From Jatrophihabitans_A lederbergiae (GTDB lineage: Bacteria; Actinomycetota; Actinomycetes; Mycobacteriales; Jatrophihabitantaceae), in NCBI RefSeq assembly GCF_031845305.1, contig NZ_JAVREH010000008.1, positions 1-64,000 on the forward strand: 64,000 nt of DNA, in the 5' to 3' direction. The notes under the pieces are model-generated. The model saw only the letters and a list, made by a program, of their open reading frames with translations, was not told the DNA's origin and ran no database searches. Shown piece by piece: positions 16,516 to 24,833 of this stretch. The position numbers and the translations under genes were made by a program. The number at the start of each line of letters is the position of its first letter. Within the stretch, counting starts at the first letter, position 1.

Positions 16516-17127
16516 ATGGAGACCACGGCCCGACGTCCAGGACGCCCCTCGGACCCGAGGATCGACGAGCAGCTGCTGCGGGGGACACAGGACCTGCTGG
16601 TCGAGCAGGGCTACGAGCGCCTGACCATGGACGCGGTGGCCCAGCGCTGCGGAGCCAGCAAGGCGACGATCTACCGTCGCTGGCCCAGCAAGGCCGCGCT
16701 GGTCGTCGCCGCGGCGGCGGCGGCGCTACAGGCTCCCGACGTGCCCGACACCGGGGACCTGCGTACCGACCTGCTCGAGTGCGGCCGCGCGTACCTGCAG
16801 CGCGAGGGGCGCGACTCCCAGATCCTGGCCGCCGTGATGAGCGCGTCCCGGTACGACCCGGCCCTGCGGGACGCCGCCCAGCACGCGTTGGGAGCGCCCT
16901 TCGGGAACCTGTTCGAGCAGGTCCTGTCCCGAGCGGTAGACCGGGAAGGAGTCTCGGCGGTTGTGGACGTGCCGACGCTCGCCCAGGTGTTCCCGGCCAT
17001 CGCCTACCAGCAGGTCGCGGCTCAGGGACGCCTGATCACCGAGCAGGACGTCGTCCGGGTGGTTGACGGCGTCCTGCTGCCGGCCCTGGCCGCCCAGGCC
17101 ACATTTGCCGCCGGAGCTCGCCGCTGA
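16516..17127 (+). CDS. TetR-family transcriptional repressor
   Basis: 203 residues. The N-terminal HTH (LLVEQGYERLTMDAVAQRCGASKATIYRRW) is textbook TetR. The C-terminal part resembles the TetR_C_16/AcrR-like ligand domain with ~7 helices. It is divergent from the NmrA-like/cupin genes and upstream of a second NmrA-like gene, so it likely responds to an aromatic or electrophilic compound that these enzymes handle. Confidence 0.88.
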   Translation: METTARRPGRPSDPRIDEQLLRGTQDLLVEQGYERLTMDAVAQRCGASKATIYRRWPSKAALVVAAAAAALQAPDVPDTGDLRTDLLECGRAYLQREGRDSQILAAVMSASRYDPALRDAAQHALGAPFGNLFEQVLSRAVDREGVSAVVDVPTLAQVFPAIAYQQVAAQGRLITEQDVVRVVDGVLLPALAAQATFAAGARR

Positions 17128-17233
17128 CCTCCCCGCAGCCTGACCGCTGTCTCACCGTTTCCGCGCCTGTACGTGCAGTCGGCCCGGACCGACCCTCCCG
17201 CAGACTCCTCCCTCCTCTGATCGGAAGACCGTC

Positions 17234-18154
17234 ATGACCCGTCCCACCGTTGTGCTCGCCGGTGCCTCCGGTGACCTGGGCGGCCGCATCGCTGTCGCGC
17301 TGGTCGCCGGCGGCGCACAGGTGCGCGCCCTGGTGCGCCCCGACGCTTCCCCCACCGATCTGGCCCGTCTGCGCGAGCTCGGCGCCACGCCAGCCGCGGC
17401 CGACCCGGCCGACGTCGACGCGGTCGCGGCCGCCAGCGAGGGCGCAGCGGTCGTAGTCTCCGCGCTCAACGGGCTGCGCGAGGTCGTCCTGGACCGGCAG
17501 AGCGCCCTGCTCGACGCGGCCGTGCGCGCCGGCGTCCCGCGCTTCATCCCTTCGGACTTCTCCGCAGACTTCACCCGCACCGAGCCCGGCCACAACCGCA
17601 ACTTCGACCTGCGGCGGGAGTTCGGCGGCCGCGCCGACCGGGCCTCGATCCGGGTGACGTCGGTCCTCAACGGCGCGTTCATGGACATGCTCGGCGCCGA
17701 GATGCCAATCATCCAGCCTCGGCTGCGGCGGGTGCTGCACTGGGGCCAGGCGGACCAGCCGCTGGACTTCACCACCAAGGACGACACCGCCGCCTACACC
17801 GCCGCTGCCGCGCTGGATGCCACCACGCCTCGCCTGCTGCGGATCGCCGGCGACACCGTCAGCGCCCGCAGCATCGCCTCCGCGCTGTCGGAGAGCACCG
17901 GCCGGCCGTACCGGACGTTGCGGGTTGGCAGCACGGCCAGCCTCGGCGCACTCGCCAGCATCGCCCGGCAGGTCGCCCCCCAGCCGGGCCAGCCCTTCCC
18001 GGCCTGGCAGGGCATGCAGTACCTGCACGACATGTTCACCGGCCAGGCCCAGCTGCGGCCCCTGGACAACGACCGCTACCCGGACCTGCACTGGACCCGC
18101 CTGCGCGACCACCTGACCGGCCGGAAGGTCACCGCACCGCACCGCAGCCGGTGA
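17234..18154 (+). CDS. NmrA-like NAD(P)-binding protein, second paralogue
   Basis: 306 residues with LAGASGDLGGRIAVALV at the N-terminus and RFIPSDFSADF / VLNGAFMDMLG in the middle, matching the protein at 15478 position by position but at clearly lower than recent-duplicate similarity. It lies 106 bp after the TetR gene on the same strand. Probable reductase or redox sensor of the same regulon. Confidence 0.84.
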   Translation: MTRPTVVLAGASGDLGGRIAVALVAGGAQVRALVRPDASPTDLARLRELGATPAAADPADVDAVAAASEGAAVVVSALNGLREVVLDRQSALLDAAVRAGVPRFIPSDFSADFTRTEPGHNRNFDLRREFGGRADRASIRVTSVLNGAFMDMLGAEMPIIQPRLRRVLHWGQADQPLDFTTKDDTAAYTAAAALDATTPRLLRIAGDTVSARSIASALSESTGRPYRTLRVGSTASLGALASIARQVAPQPGQPFPAWQGMQYLHDMFTGQAQLRPLDNDRYPDLHWTRLRDHLTGRKVTAPHRSR

Positions 18155-18319
18155 TCGCGTGACCGCCACCGCGACGCCTGCCACGACCGCCGCCCTAAGC
18201 CCGGATCCACCGCTTCTCGTTGATCGGTAGCGGCCTGCCGGGCGCGCACATGCCCTTCTACCTGGGACGATGACCTTGCTGAGGGGCCGTTGTCCGCCGG
18301 GTGGAAGGGCACTTGCAGG

Positions 18320-18490
18320 GTGCGAGCAAACCACGAGCTGAGCCGGGTGTCGGTGAGCTTCGACGAGACGAATTTGGTGCCGAACGCGGGGCTGCTCCCA
18401 GCCGCGGTGCTGGCCCAGCGACTGGACCTGGCCGAACTGATCGACCGGCGGCTGCGCCTGACCCGGCACGGCGCGAACAGCAGCGCGAAA
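18320..18490 (+). pseudogene. IS1380-family transposase, N-terminal remnant
   Basis: About 57 codons beginning VRANHELSRVSVSFDETNL and ending ...RHGANSSAK match the N-terminus of one IS1380 subgroup. The similarity stops abruptly at ~18490, where the truncated CPCC gene (other strand) begins. The DDE domain is absent. It belongs to a different IS1380 subgroup from the C-terminal remnant at 23819. Confidence 0.7.
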
Positions 18491-18495
18491 CGGCA

Positions 18496-18825
18496 CCTAG
18501 TCGCGGGCCGCTCGTCCGGTCGTGGTGGCCTGACCTGGTCGAGGAACGCGCGGTCACTCGCCCGGATGACGGCGAAGTTCGTGCGCGCCCACGTCAAGGA
18601 CAGCGGCCCGTTGGGTCCGCCACGAACCTCGTCGGCATCGTGGTCCTCCTGTCCGTCGTCCTCCCAAAAGCACACCGGACACAGCTCGTACGCCCCCGAT
18701 TCCGCCAGGGTGATCGACCGGCAGCACGGGCACGCGTAGGGACCGTCGTTGGGGCCGCACTGCACTCCCTGCCCTCGGAGCGGCTTCAGCCCGAGAAGCC
18801 ATCGAAGCCGTCCCGCCAAGTTCAT
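18496..18825 (-). pseudogene. CPCC-type cysteine-rich protein, C-terminus cut off by IS1380
   Basis: The first ~110 residues match the Cys-rich CPCC family: YACPCCRS near residue 31, ELCPVCFWEDDGQ near 48, GGPNGPLSLTWARTNF near 69, VRPPRPDERP near 98. The CxCC/CxxC set should bind zinc. Family members usually run ~20 residues further. Here the frame runs into antisense IS1380 sequence at ~18496 and continues without homology to 18076. The metal-binding core is intact, so some function is possible. Start ATG 18825. Confidence 0.7.
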
Positions 18826-18929
18826 GACGAGCGACGGTAACGCCGGTCAGCAACTGCGCCCCCCTTTCCCAGTAGCCGACCGGCCAGCGACACATGATCA
18901 CCCTGTCGGCCGGATGGTGTGAAGAGCAG

Positions 18930-18967
18930 CGTTAGGTGGCCGCGAAATCGCACCGTTGCGTGGCCGC
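18930..18967 (+). repeat. Paired repeats at the left end of the Tn402-like transposon
   Basis: CGTTAGGTGGCCGC (18930-18943) and CGTTGCGTGGCCGC (18954-18967) are 12/14 identical with 24-bp spacing. They sit just beyond the 3' end of the TniB-like gene, where Tn402/Tn5053-type elements carry transposase-binding repeats. A TGTC (18904-18907) outside them could be the terminal tip. Confidence 0.5.
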
Positions 18968-18977
18968 TACTGGTGCG

Positions 18978-19901
18978 TCAGGTGCCGATGAGTAGGGCTT
19001 CGCGGGCGGCCTCGACGACCTCGGCGGTGACGGTCTCGAGGTTGTTGATGCGGCGGATCCGCTGGATCTGCGCGAGCAGCCGATCGACGAGGCGGAAGTT
19101 GCCGCCGGTGATGCGGGCGATGGTGGCAATCGCGACGGCCTGGGTGAAGTCGTCGGTGGTGGCGAGCCCGTCAGTGTGCCAGCGGCGGGTGAGCACGGCG
19201 GTCAGTTCGTCGGGGCTGAGTGGTCGGTACTCGTGGGCGAAGCCGATCCGGCTGTACAGCTGCGGGTAGCGGGCCAGGCGTCGCTCGACGCCGGGCATGC
19301 CGATCAGGACGACGCCCATGTGGTGCCGGTCGTAGTAGTCGCGGACCTGTTCCAGCCCGACCGTCTTGAGCCGGTCGGCCTCGTCGACGATAAGCAGCTC
19401 GGTGAGCCCGGACGCCGAGGACTCCGGGTGCATCAGCGGGTCGACGTGGCCGTGCTCGTGGTAGTCGACGGCCCAGGAGATCTGCTGGCAGGCCCGGGGC
19501 AGCGCCTGGTCGATCTCCTTGGCGGTCGCGGTGACGGTGGGCGTCCACAGGGCGGTCCGGGCGGACAGAACGGCGGCCGGCACCGGCCCAGGGTCGGTGT
19601 TCCTGCCGGCGGCCAGGACGCGCTGCCACTGCTCCCAGGCGTCGGTGCCGGCGTACTGCCGCGCGGACAGGGTCTTGCCGACCCCGGGCGGTCCCCAGCA
19701 GACGCCGATGTAGCGGTGCCGGCGGACGGTGTCAGCGAACTCGGCGAACCGCCTGTGCTCCTTGGTGACCAGGAACGGCGGCCGGTCGGGAGGCGCGGAG
19801 GTGACGCCCCTGAACTCGCCGAGGGCGCCGGTGAGGAAACGGCGGCCGTCGTCGTTGTTGCCGAGCAGGCTCAAGGGGGCGGGCGGCTCAGTCGGCTGCA
19901 T
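18978..19901 (-). CDS. TniB-like AAA ATPase, transposition helper
   Basis: 307 residues. Walker A is CWGPPGVGKTLSARQYAG near residue 69, Walker B is ELLIVDEADRLK near 168, and sensor-like VVLIGMPGVERRLARY is near 196. This is the TniB/IstB/TnsC ATPase pattern that selects target DNA and activates the transposase. It overlaps the TniA-like gene by 14 bp. Full length for the family. Confidence 0.85.
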   Translation of the reverse strand: MQPTEPPAPLSLLGNNDDGRRFLTGALGEFRGVTSAPPDRPPFLVTKEHRRFAEFADTVRRHRYIGVCWGPPGVGKTLSARQYAGTDAWEQWQRVLAAGRNTDPGPVPAAVLSARTALWTPTVTATAKEIDQALPRACQQISWAVDYHEHGHVDPLMHPESSASGLTELLIVDEADRLKTVGLEQVRDYYDRHHMGVVLIGMPGVERRLARYPQLYSRIGFAHEYRPLSPDELTAVLTRRWHTDGLATTDDFTQAVAIATIARITGGNFRLVDRLLAQIQRIRRINNLETVTAEVVEAAREALLIGT

Positions 19902-21375
19902 AGGTTCGCAGCCCGTGTCGCGTTCGCGGACCGACCGCCGGGCCTTGCATGGCCCTCAAGGGCTCAGCCACGGCAATGTCGGCCGGCGCCGACGTGGGCG
20001 GTGGGAGGTGTCGGTCGTCGACAGGCAGCGAGTCCACGAGGCTGCGGCGCTCGCGCAGCTGCTGCTTGAGCTGCTTGCGTCGGGCGGTGCGGGCCTGTTG
20101 CAGCTGCTGCAGGGTGACGGTGTCGGCCGCGAGCTCGGGGGCGATCGCCCGGCACAGGTACTGGTCGTGGTGGTAAACGCGCAGCTCGGCCGCGTCGCGC
20201 GGGTCGTACCGGACGGTGACGGTCTCGCCGACGTAGGCGGCGAGAACGGGTGAGACGTAGCGGGTGCTGGCGAAGCGGATCCCGTCGCGCTGGACCTTTC
20301 GGCCGGTAGCTGCGGTGAGCAGCAGCAGGTCGAGGTCCTCCGGGTGAGCTGGCAGGCGCGGCAGCCAGCCGTCGGCGAGCCAGCGTGCGACCGGCGGCTG
20401 ACCGGTCTCGGAGTGCGGCCGGGCGTGGTAGTCCTCGACGACGAACCGCTCGAGGATGCCGTCGAGCTGGGCCAGCGTGAGGGATGGCGCCGTGACGGGC
20501 TGGCCGCGGGTGCCGTGCGGGATGTTCCCGGGCAGGTGCGGCAGCAGTTCGCTGGTGACGGTGCCGAAGAACCGCTCGATCTTGCCGCGGCCCTGTGGGA
20601 CGCCGACCCGGGAGTGGATCAGCCGGATGTGGGTGTCCAGGCAGACCCGCTCGAGCCGGGCGCTGATGAAGTCGCTGCCGTGGTCGCTGTAGAGCACGTC
20701 GGGCAGGCCGGTGACCGGCCAGGCCGGGTTCGCCTTGCGCCCGGCGGCTTGGTGCAGCGCCAGCGCTGTCTGCTCGGCGGTCGGGTCGCCCAGGAAGACG
20801 GTGTAGCCGGCGACCGCCCGGGAGTGGTCGTCGAGCACGACGGTCAGCCACGGCCGGGCGGGCTGCTGCTTGGCATCGAGGACCTGCACGTCGAGCAGGG
20901 TGTGGTCGGCCTGCCACTGCTCGTTGGGACGGGCTGCGGTGCGCCTGTGGACGAGCTCGAACTGGTCGCGGTAGGCCGCGTCCCCCCGGTGGGCGAGCGT
21001 CCGCAGCCCGGGGTCGATAGCGGCGACGACCGACCGGACGCTGGAGTAGCTGGGCGCGGGCAGGTCGCGGTCGCGGGCCAGGTCGCTGACCCGGCGGTGC
21101 ACGTAGGCGGTCGTCGGCGCCGGTCTGCGCAGCGCCAGTCCTTCGATTGCCGCGACCAGGTCCTCGGGCAGCCGGCGCCGGCCGACGTCGCTGCGGGGTT
21201 GCCGCTGCAGCGCAGCGGTCGTCTGGGTGGTGCGGTAGTTGGCGGCCCAGCGCCGCAGCGTGCGTGCCGGCAGGCCCGCGGCGGCGGCGAGCCTGGTCAG
21301 CGGGACCCCGTCGTCCAGGTGCTGGCGGACCAGCGCGGCCTTCTCCTCGGGGGTCAGCCGCGCCGAGACCGTCAC
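19888..21375 (-). CDS. TniA-like DDE transposase (Mu/rve integrase core)
   Basis: 495 residues: an N-terminal HTH (PLTRLAAAAGLPARTLRRWAANY), then an rve catalytic core with D in QWQADHTLLDV (~residue 146), D in VLYSDHGSDFISARL (~220) and E in GRGKIERFFGTV (~257). A Mu-type C-terminal beta-barrel region and a basic helical tail follow. All three catalytic acids are present. Followed directly by the TniB-like ATPase and preceded 9 bp upstream by the resolvase gene. Confidence 0.87.
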   Translation of the reverse strand: MTVSARLTPEEKAALVRQHLDDGVPLTRLAAAAGLPARTLRRWAANYRTTQTTAALQRQPRSDVGRRRLPEDLVAAIEGLALRRPAPTTAYVHRRVSDLARDRDLPAPSYSSVRSVVAAIDPGLRTLAHRGDAAYRDQFELVHRRTAARPNEQWQADHTLLDVQVLDAKQQPARPWLTVVLDDHSRAVAGYTVFLGDPTAEQTALALHQAAGRKANPAWPVTGLPDVLYSDHGSDFISARLERVCLDTHIRLIHSRVGVPQGRGKIERFFGTVTSELLPHLPGNIPHGTRGQPVTAPSLTLAQLDGILERFVVEDYHARPHSETGQPPVARWLADGWLPRLPAHPEDLDLLLLTAATGRKVQRDGIRFASTRYVSPVLAAYVGETVTVRYDPRDAAELRVYHHDQYLCRAIAPELAADTVTLQQLQQARTARRKQLKQQLRERRSLVDSLPVDDRHLPPPTSAPADIAVAEPLRAMQGPAVGPRTRHGLRTYAAD

Positions 21376-21384
21376 CGCTGCCGG

Positions 21385-21963
21385 CTACTGCGCAGGCTCG
21401 GCGGCCGAGGCGGCCCCACGGTCGGTCAGGTGTCGGTACACCGTCGGCCGCGAGACCCCGAAGGTGTCGGCGATCTCCTGCACGGTGTGCTGCCCGCCGT
21501 CGTACATCGCCCTCGCCTGCGCGATCTTGTTGGGCGTCATCTTGAACTTCGGGCCGCCCTTGCGACCACGGGCCCTCGCAGCCGCCAGGCCGTCGTGGGT
21601 GCGCTCCACGATCAGGTCGTGCTCTGCGATCGCGGCGAGCATGTGGAAGAACAGCCGCCCGCCGGGAGTGGTGGTGTCGATGCCCTGGCTGACGGCGCGC
21701 AGCCCGATCTGGCGGCCCTGTAGGTCGTCAGCGATCTGCTTGAGGTTGCGCACGGACCGTCCGAGCCGATCGAGCTTGGTCACGACCATCGTGTCCCCGG
21801 CCCGCAGGTAGGACAGCACCTCGTCCAGCGCAGGCCGACGGGCCAGCGTCCCGGACGCGTGGTCGGTGAACGTCTTCTCGCAGCCCGCAGCCGACAGCGC
21901 GTCGGTCTGCGCCTCGGGGTGCTGGTCCCGAGTGCTCACCCGCGCGTACCCGACTAGCGCCAC
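21385..21963 (-). CDS. Serine recombinase/resolvase (TniR-like)
   Basis: 192 residues with the catalytic serine in GYARVSTRDQHP, the YLRAGDTMVVTKLDRLGRS region, and a C-terminal HTH (TVQEIADTFGVSRPTVYRHL). It is full length for a Tn3/Tn402-type resolvase, which separates cointegrates at a res site, expected just upstream (21964-22010). Confidence 0.9.
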   Translation of the reverse strand: MALVGYARVSTRDQHPEAQTDALSAAGCEKTFTDHASGTLARRPALDEVLSYLRAGDTMVVTKLDRLGRSVRNLKQIADDLQGRQIGLRAVSQGIDTTTPGGRLFFHMLAAIAEHDLIVERTHDGLAAARARGRKGGPKFKMTPNKIAQARAMYDGGQHTVQEIADTFGVSRPTVYRHLTDRGAASAAEPAQ

Positions 21964-21972
21964 CCGCCGAAC

Positions 21973-22161
21973 CTATCGCGAACGTGCCTCGCTTGCCGTA
22001 GTTCGTGGACACGAGTCGCGAGACAACTCCTCCTGCTCGAGGCCCATGTGAAGCAGCGCAAAGTTGTCGCTGCCCTCGCTCGCATAGTTGTCACCGCCGA
22101 ACTCAGATGCCCCGCAGACGATCCTCGTGCGGGGGTGCGAGCGATAATAGGAGGCGATCAT
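21973..22161 (-). pseudogene. Unidentified gene remnant at the transposon border
   Basis: A minus-strand frame of 62 codons starting at ATG 22161 reads MIASYYRSHPRTRIVCGASE and shows gene-like codon use (mostly G/C third positions) until ~22020, where transposon-end sequence begins. It overlaps head-on with the first bases of the phosphatase pseudogene. I do not recognise it. It may be the start of a gene interrupted by the transposon, or noise. Confidence 0.3.
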
Positions 22162-22586
22162 GAGCAGTTGGCTGGAGGGCAGTCCGGGCGTCTTGGCGTT
22201 GCCGTCCGGCGACTGGTGCGTGGCCGGGGCTGCGGCGGCAGTCGACGGGCGGTCCGGCGCCCGAGTTCGGCATTTATCTGTTGAACGAGCAGCCCAATCC
22301 AGTGGCGTGGGATGCCCCGTGGGTCCGCTGGCCTGATTTTCGACTGCCGACGAAGTCCGATGACGCCCGAGACGCATTCCTTGAGACATGGCGTCGCGCT
22401 GCCGAGGAGCGAGTCGAGGTTGCCTGCGGCGGCGGCCGCGGCAGGACGGGCACCGCGCTCGCTTGTTTGGCCGCAATCGATGGGGTGCCACACGACGCGG
22501 TCGCCTACGTTCGAGACCGGTATGACCGGCGTGCCGTCGAAACCCCCTGGCAGCGCCGCTATGTCGCACGTTTCGATGTGCCGTGA
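22160..22586 (+). pseudogene. Tyrosine-phosphatase-family protein with two early frameshifts
   Basis: A good Shine-Dalgarno AGGAGG (22149-22154) precedes ATG 22160. The expected protein starts MSSWLEGSPGVLALPSG, continues in another frame as RLVRGRG, then in a third as LRRQSTGGPAPEFGIYLL. The rest is intact to 22586. Each shift needs one extra C (near 22211 and 22231). The catalytic loop is VACGGGRGRTGTALACLA (CxGxGRTG type P-loop, Cys nucleophile), followed by a helical tail ending WQRRYVARFDVP. Either two real deletions or two base-calling errors in GC-rich sequence. Confidence 0.7.
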
Positions 22587-22594
22587 CCCGATGT

Positions 22595-23047
22595 TCAGCC
22601 GGACAGCAGGCGTGCCATGCAGACCGACGACGCGCTAGCAAGGTAGGGGCCAAATGGCTCGACGTGTTCAAACCCGTGCCGGGCGTAGAACCGGATCGCG
22701 GCGTGCTGTTCAACCCCGGTCTCGAGGCGGACGACGTGAGCACCCACACTGGCGGCGTAGGAGAGCAGCGCGGTGATGATGGCCGACGCGGCTCCGGTCC
22801 TGCGGTGCAGGGGATCGACGTAGAACCGCTTGAGTTCCGCGGTGCCGTCGTCAGCAAGTTCCACGCCGCCGATGCCCACGACGATGCCGTCGACCGATGC
22901 GCCGATCAGATGCACGCCGCCCTGCTCGAGCTTCTTGACGGAGTAGCCGAACATCTCGCTCTCGTCGTACCCACTGTCGGCGAGTTCGGCGGTCAACGCA
23001 TCAATGAGCGGCACGACGTCACGAACGCTAACGGCGTCGACAATCAC
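22595..23047 (-). CDS. GNAT-family N-acetyltransferase
   Basis: About 150 residues from GTG 23047 (upstream starts to 23269 are open but not conserved-looking). The acetyl-CoA site is ELKRFYVDPLHRRTGAASAII (motif A, variant of RxxGxG/A). Motif B is near FYARHGFEHV. It resembles small GNATs that acetylate amines or small molecules. It is convergent with the phosphatase pseudogene, 8 bp away. Substrate unknown. Confidence 0.82.
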   Translation of the reverse strand: MIVDAVSVRDVVPLIDALTAELADSGYDESEMFGYSVKKLEQGGVHLIGASVDGIVVGIGGVELADDGTAELKRFYVDPLHRRTGAASAIITALLSYAASVGAHVVRLETGVEQHAAIRFYARHGFEHVEPFGPYLASASSVCMARLLSG

Positions 23048-23221
23048 GGTCAGCAGCCTGACAGACCCGTATCGCGGCCGAGATACCGGTGTCTGCGTCG
23101 TGGGCAGGTCGAGGTGTGTCACAGGGGAACGGAAACCGGATCGGCTGTCCGTTGGCGACCGATCAACGGGACGGTCAGTAATCATGAAGCAGATCGGGGT
23201 TGGTTCAGCCTCGTCTTGTCG

Positions 23222-23241
23222 GGTTGGGGTACGCCCCAACC
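23222..23241. repeat. Inverted repeat upstream of the resolvase
   Basis: GGTTGGGG and CCCCAACC flank TACG. A third GGGTTGGGG copy occurs at 23344-23352, just before the resolvase start. In this 310-bp gap (23048-23357) no gene is seen. The repeats may belong to the resolvase's res site or to an IS end. Confidence 0.45.
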
Positions 23242-23357
23242 GGACGTCAGGCCGCTTGGGGCGCCGCACGTCAGGTTAGGGTCACTCTCGGCCTTGATTG
23301 ACACTCGTTGTGGCGGCTCTTAGATTTCAACCTGACACTTCGTGGGTTGGGGCGCAG

Positions 23358-23818
23358 ATGAATGGTCAGCGGGTTGGGTACACGCGGGTCAGCACGCTGG
23401 AGCAGAACACCGATCGGCAGCTGGACGGCGTCGAGGTCGACCGGGTGTTCGCCGATTACGTCTCGGGCAAAGATCTACACCGGCCCCAGCTCGAGGCGAT
23501 GCTGCAGTTCGTCCGCGACAGCGACACCGTCGTCGTGCATTCGATGGACCGGCTCGCGCGCAACCTCGACGACCTGCGCGCCATCGTCCGCGGTCTGACC
23601 GCCCGCGGCGTGCAGGTGCAGTTCGTGAAGGAGCAGCTCATCTTCACCGGTGACGACTCCGCCATGGCCACGCTGCTGTTGTCGGTGATGGGTGCGTTCG
23701 CAGAGTTCGAGCGCGCGCTGATCCGAGAGCGGCAACGCGAAGGCATCGCCTTGGCCAAGCAGCGCGGCGCCTACCGCGGCCGTCGCAGATCACTCACCGT
23801 CGAGCAGGTCGAGCAGCT
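23358..23818 (+). pseudogene. Serine resolvase, C-terminus replaced by IS1380
   Basis: Starts at ATG 23358. The catalytic domain is complete (GYTRVSTLEQNTDRQL with the active Ser; VVHSMDRLARNLDDLRAIV; FAEFERALIRERQREGIALAKQRGAYRGRR). Sequence expected to continue as an HTH ends at LTVEQVEQL (~23818), where IS1380 sequence begins in another frame. The frame stays open to 24095 without homology. Without its HTH it should not bind res. Confidence 0.8.
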
Positions 23819-24666
23819 GCCCAGGCGGCACCGGCGAGCCGCTTTCGGTCATGCTGAGGAAGGGGAACGCCGGTTCCAACACCGCCGCCGACCACATCAA
23901 CGTGATCCGCCAAGCGTTCGCCCAGCTCCCCGGGCACAAACCCGGCCGCAGGCCGGGCAGGTCGGTGCTGGTCCGCGCCGACGGCGCCGGCGGCACCCAC
24001 GAACTGCTGTCGTGGCTGTCTGGGCAGCGGGTGCAGTACTCGGTCGGGTTCGGTCTGCCCGACACCTTCACAACGGAGTTGGCCATGCTAGATAGGACGA
24101 AAGTGTGGCAGCCGGCCTATGACGGCGACGGCCAGATCCGGGACGGCGCGTTCGTCACCGAGGTGACCGGCCTGCTGAACCTCGCCTCGTGGCCGGACGG
24201 GATGCGCGTCATCCTGCGTAAAGAACGCCCGCACCCGGGCGCGCAGCTGCGGATCACCGACCACGACGGCGCGTGACCGCCTTCGCCACCAACACAACCC
24301 GCGGCCAACTCGCCGACCTCGAACTCCACCACCGCCGCCGGGCCCGCTGCGAGGACCGCATCCGGATCGCGAAGGAGACAGGTCTGCGCAACCTGCCCCT
24401 GCACGACTTCGACCAGAACCGCATCTGGCTCGCCCTCGTGACCCTGGCAGTCGAGCTCACCGCATGGCTGCAAATGCTCGCCTTCACCGGGCACCCCGAC
24501 GCGACGCTGGGAACCCAAACGACTCCGCCTGCGGCTGTTCTCCATCGCGGGCCGGATCGCCGACCACGGCCGCACCCGCCGCCTGCGCCTCCCCACCCAC
24601 GCACCTTGGGCCGAACTGCTCACCGCAGGCATCGACCGCCTCCGCCAGATCCCCGCACCCGGCTGA
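23819..24666 (+). pseudogene. IS1380-family transposase, C-terminal two-thirds, frameshifted
   Basis: Transposase similarity runs through three frames: GGTGEPLSVMLRKGNAGSNT to ...LRITDHDGA (stop at 24276), then TAFATNTTRGQLADLELHHR to ...LAFTGHP, then RRWEPKRLRLRLFSIAGRIA to the terminal RQIPAPG at 24666. Shifts lie near 24272 and 24500. The N-terminal third is missing at the junction with the resolvase. An inactive relic. A related short piece is at 44.5 kb. Confidence 0.85.
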
Positions 24667-24833
24667 CCTCAACCACCCGGCCCAAACAACCAAACGCAGA
24701 CCGGCCCGTGGAACGGCGCACCGAGCGACCTCGGCCAAACCGTCATGCCCAACCGGCAGAATCACACACCACAGAGGCTGCCGCCTCAGAAACCAGCTCC
24801 AGCAACCAGCTCATGAAAGATGCGGGCTAGAGG

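Larger units (their letters stand above)
18904..22010 (-). mobile_element. Tn402/Tn5053-like transposon (TniB-TniA-resolvase)
   Basis: Three adjacent minus-strand genes, a serine resolvase, a Mu/TniA-type DDE transposase and a TniB/TnsC-like ATPase, form the transposition module of the Tn402/Tn5053 group. I see no TniQ gene. The left boundary is set by the repeats at 18930-18967 and the right boundary by the loss of resolvase-upstream sequence near 22010. Both ends are approximate. No cargo is visible between the genes and the ends. Confidence 0.65.

Noticed and set aside
14603..16588. Long Arg/Pro-rich open frames across the cupin/NmrA region on both strands.
   Set aside because: Shadows of the two minus-strand genes, with no domain content.
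18320..24666. The IS1380 pieces at 18320 and 23819 as two halves of one split element.
   Set aside because: Their sequences fit different IS1380 subgroups and do not join at matching residues.
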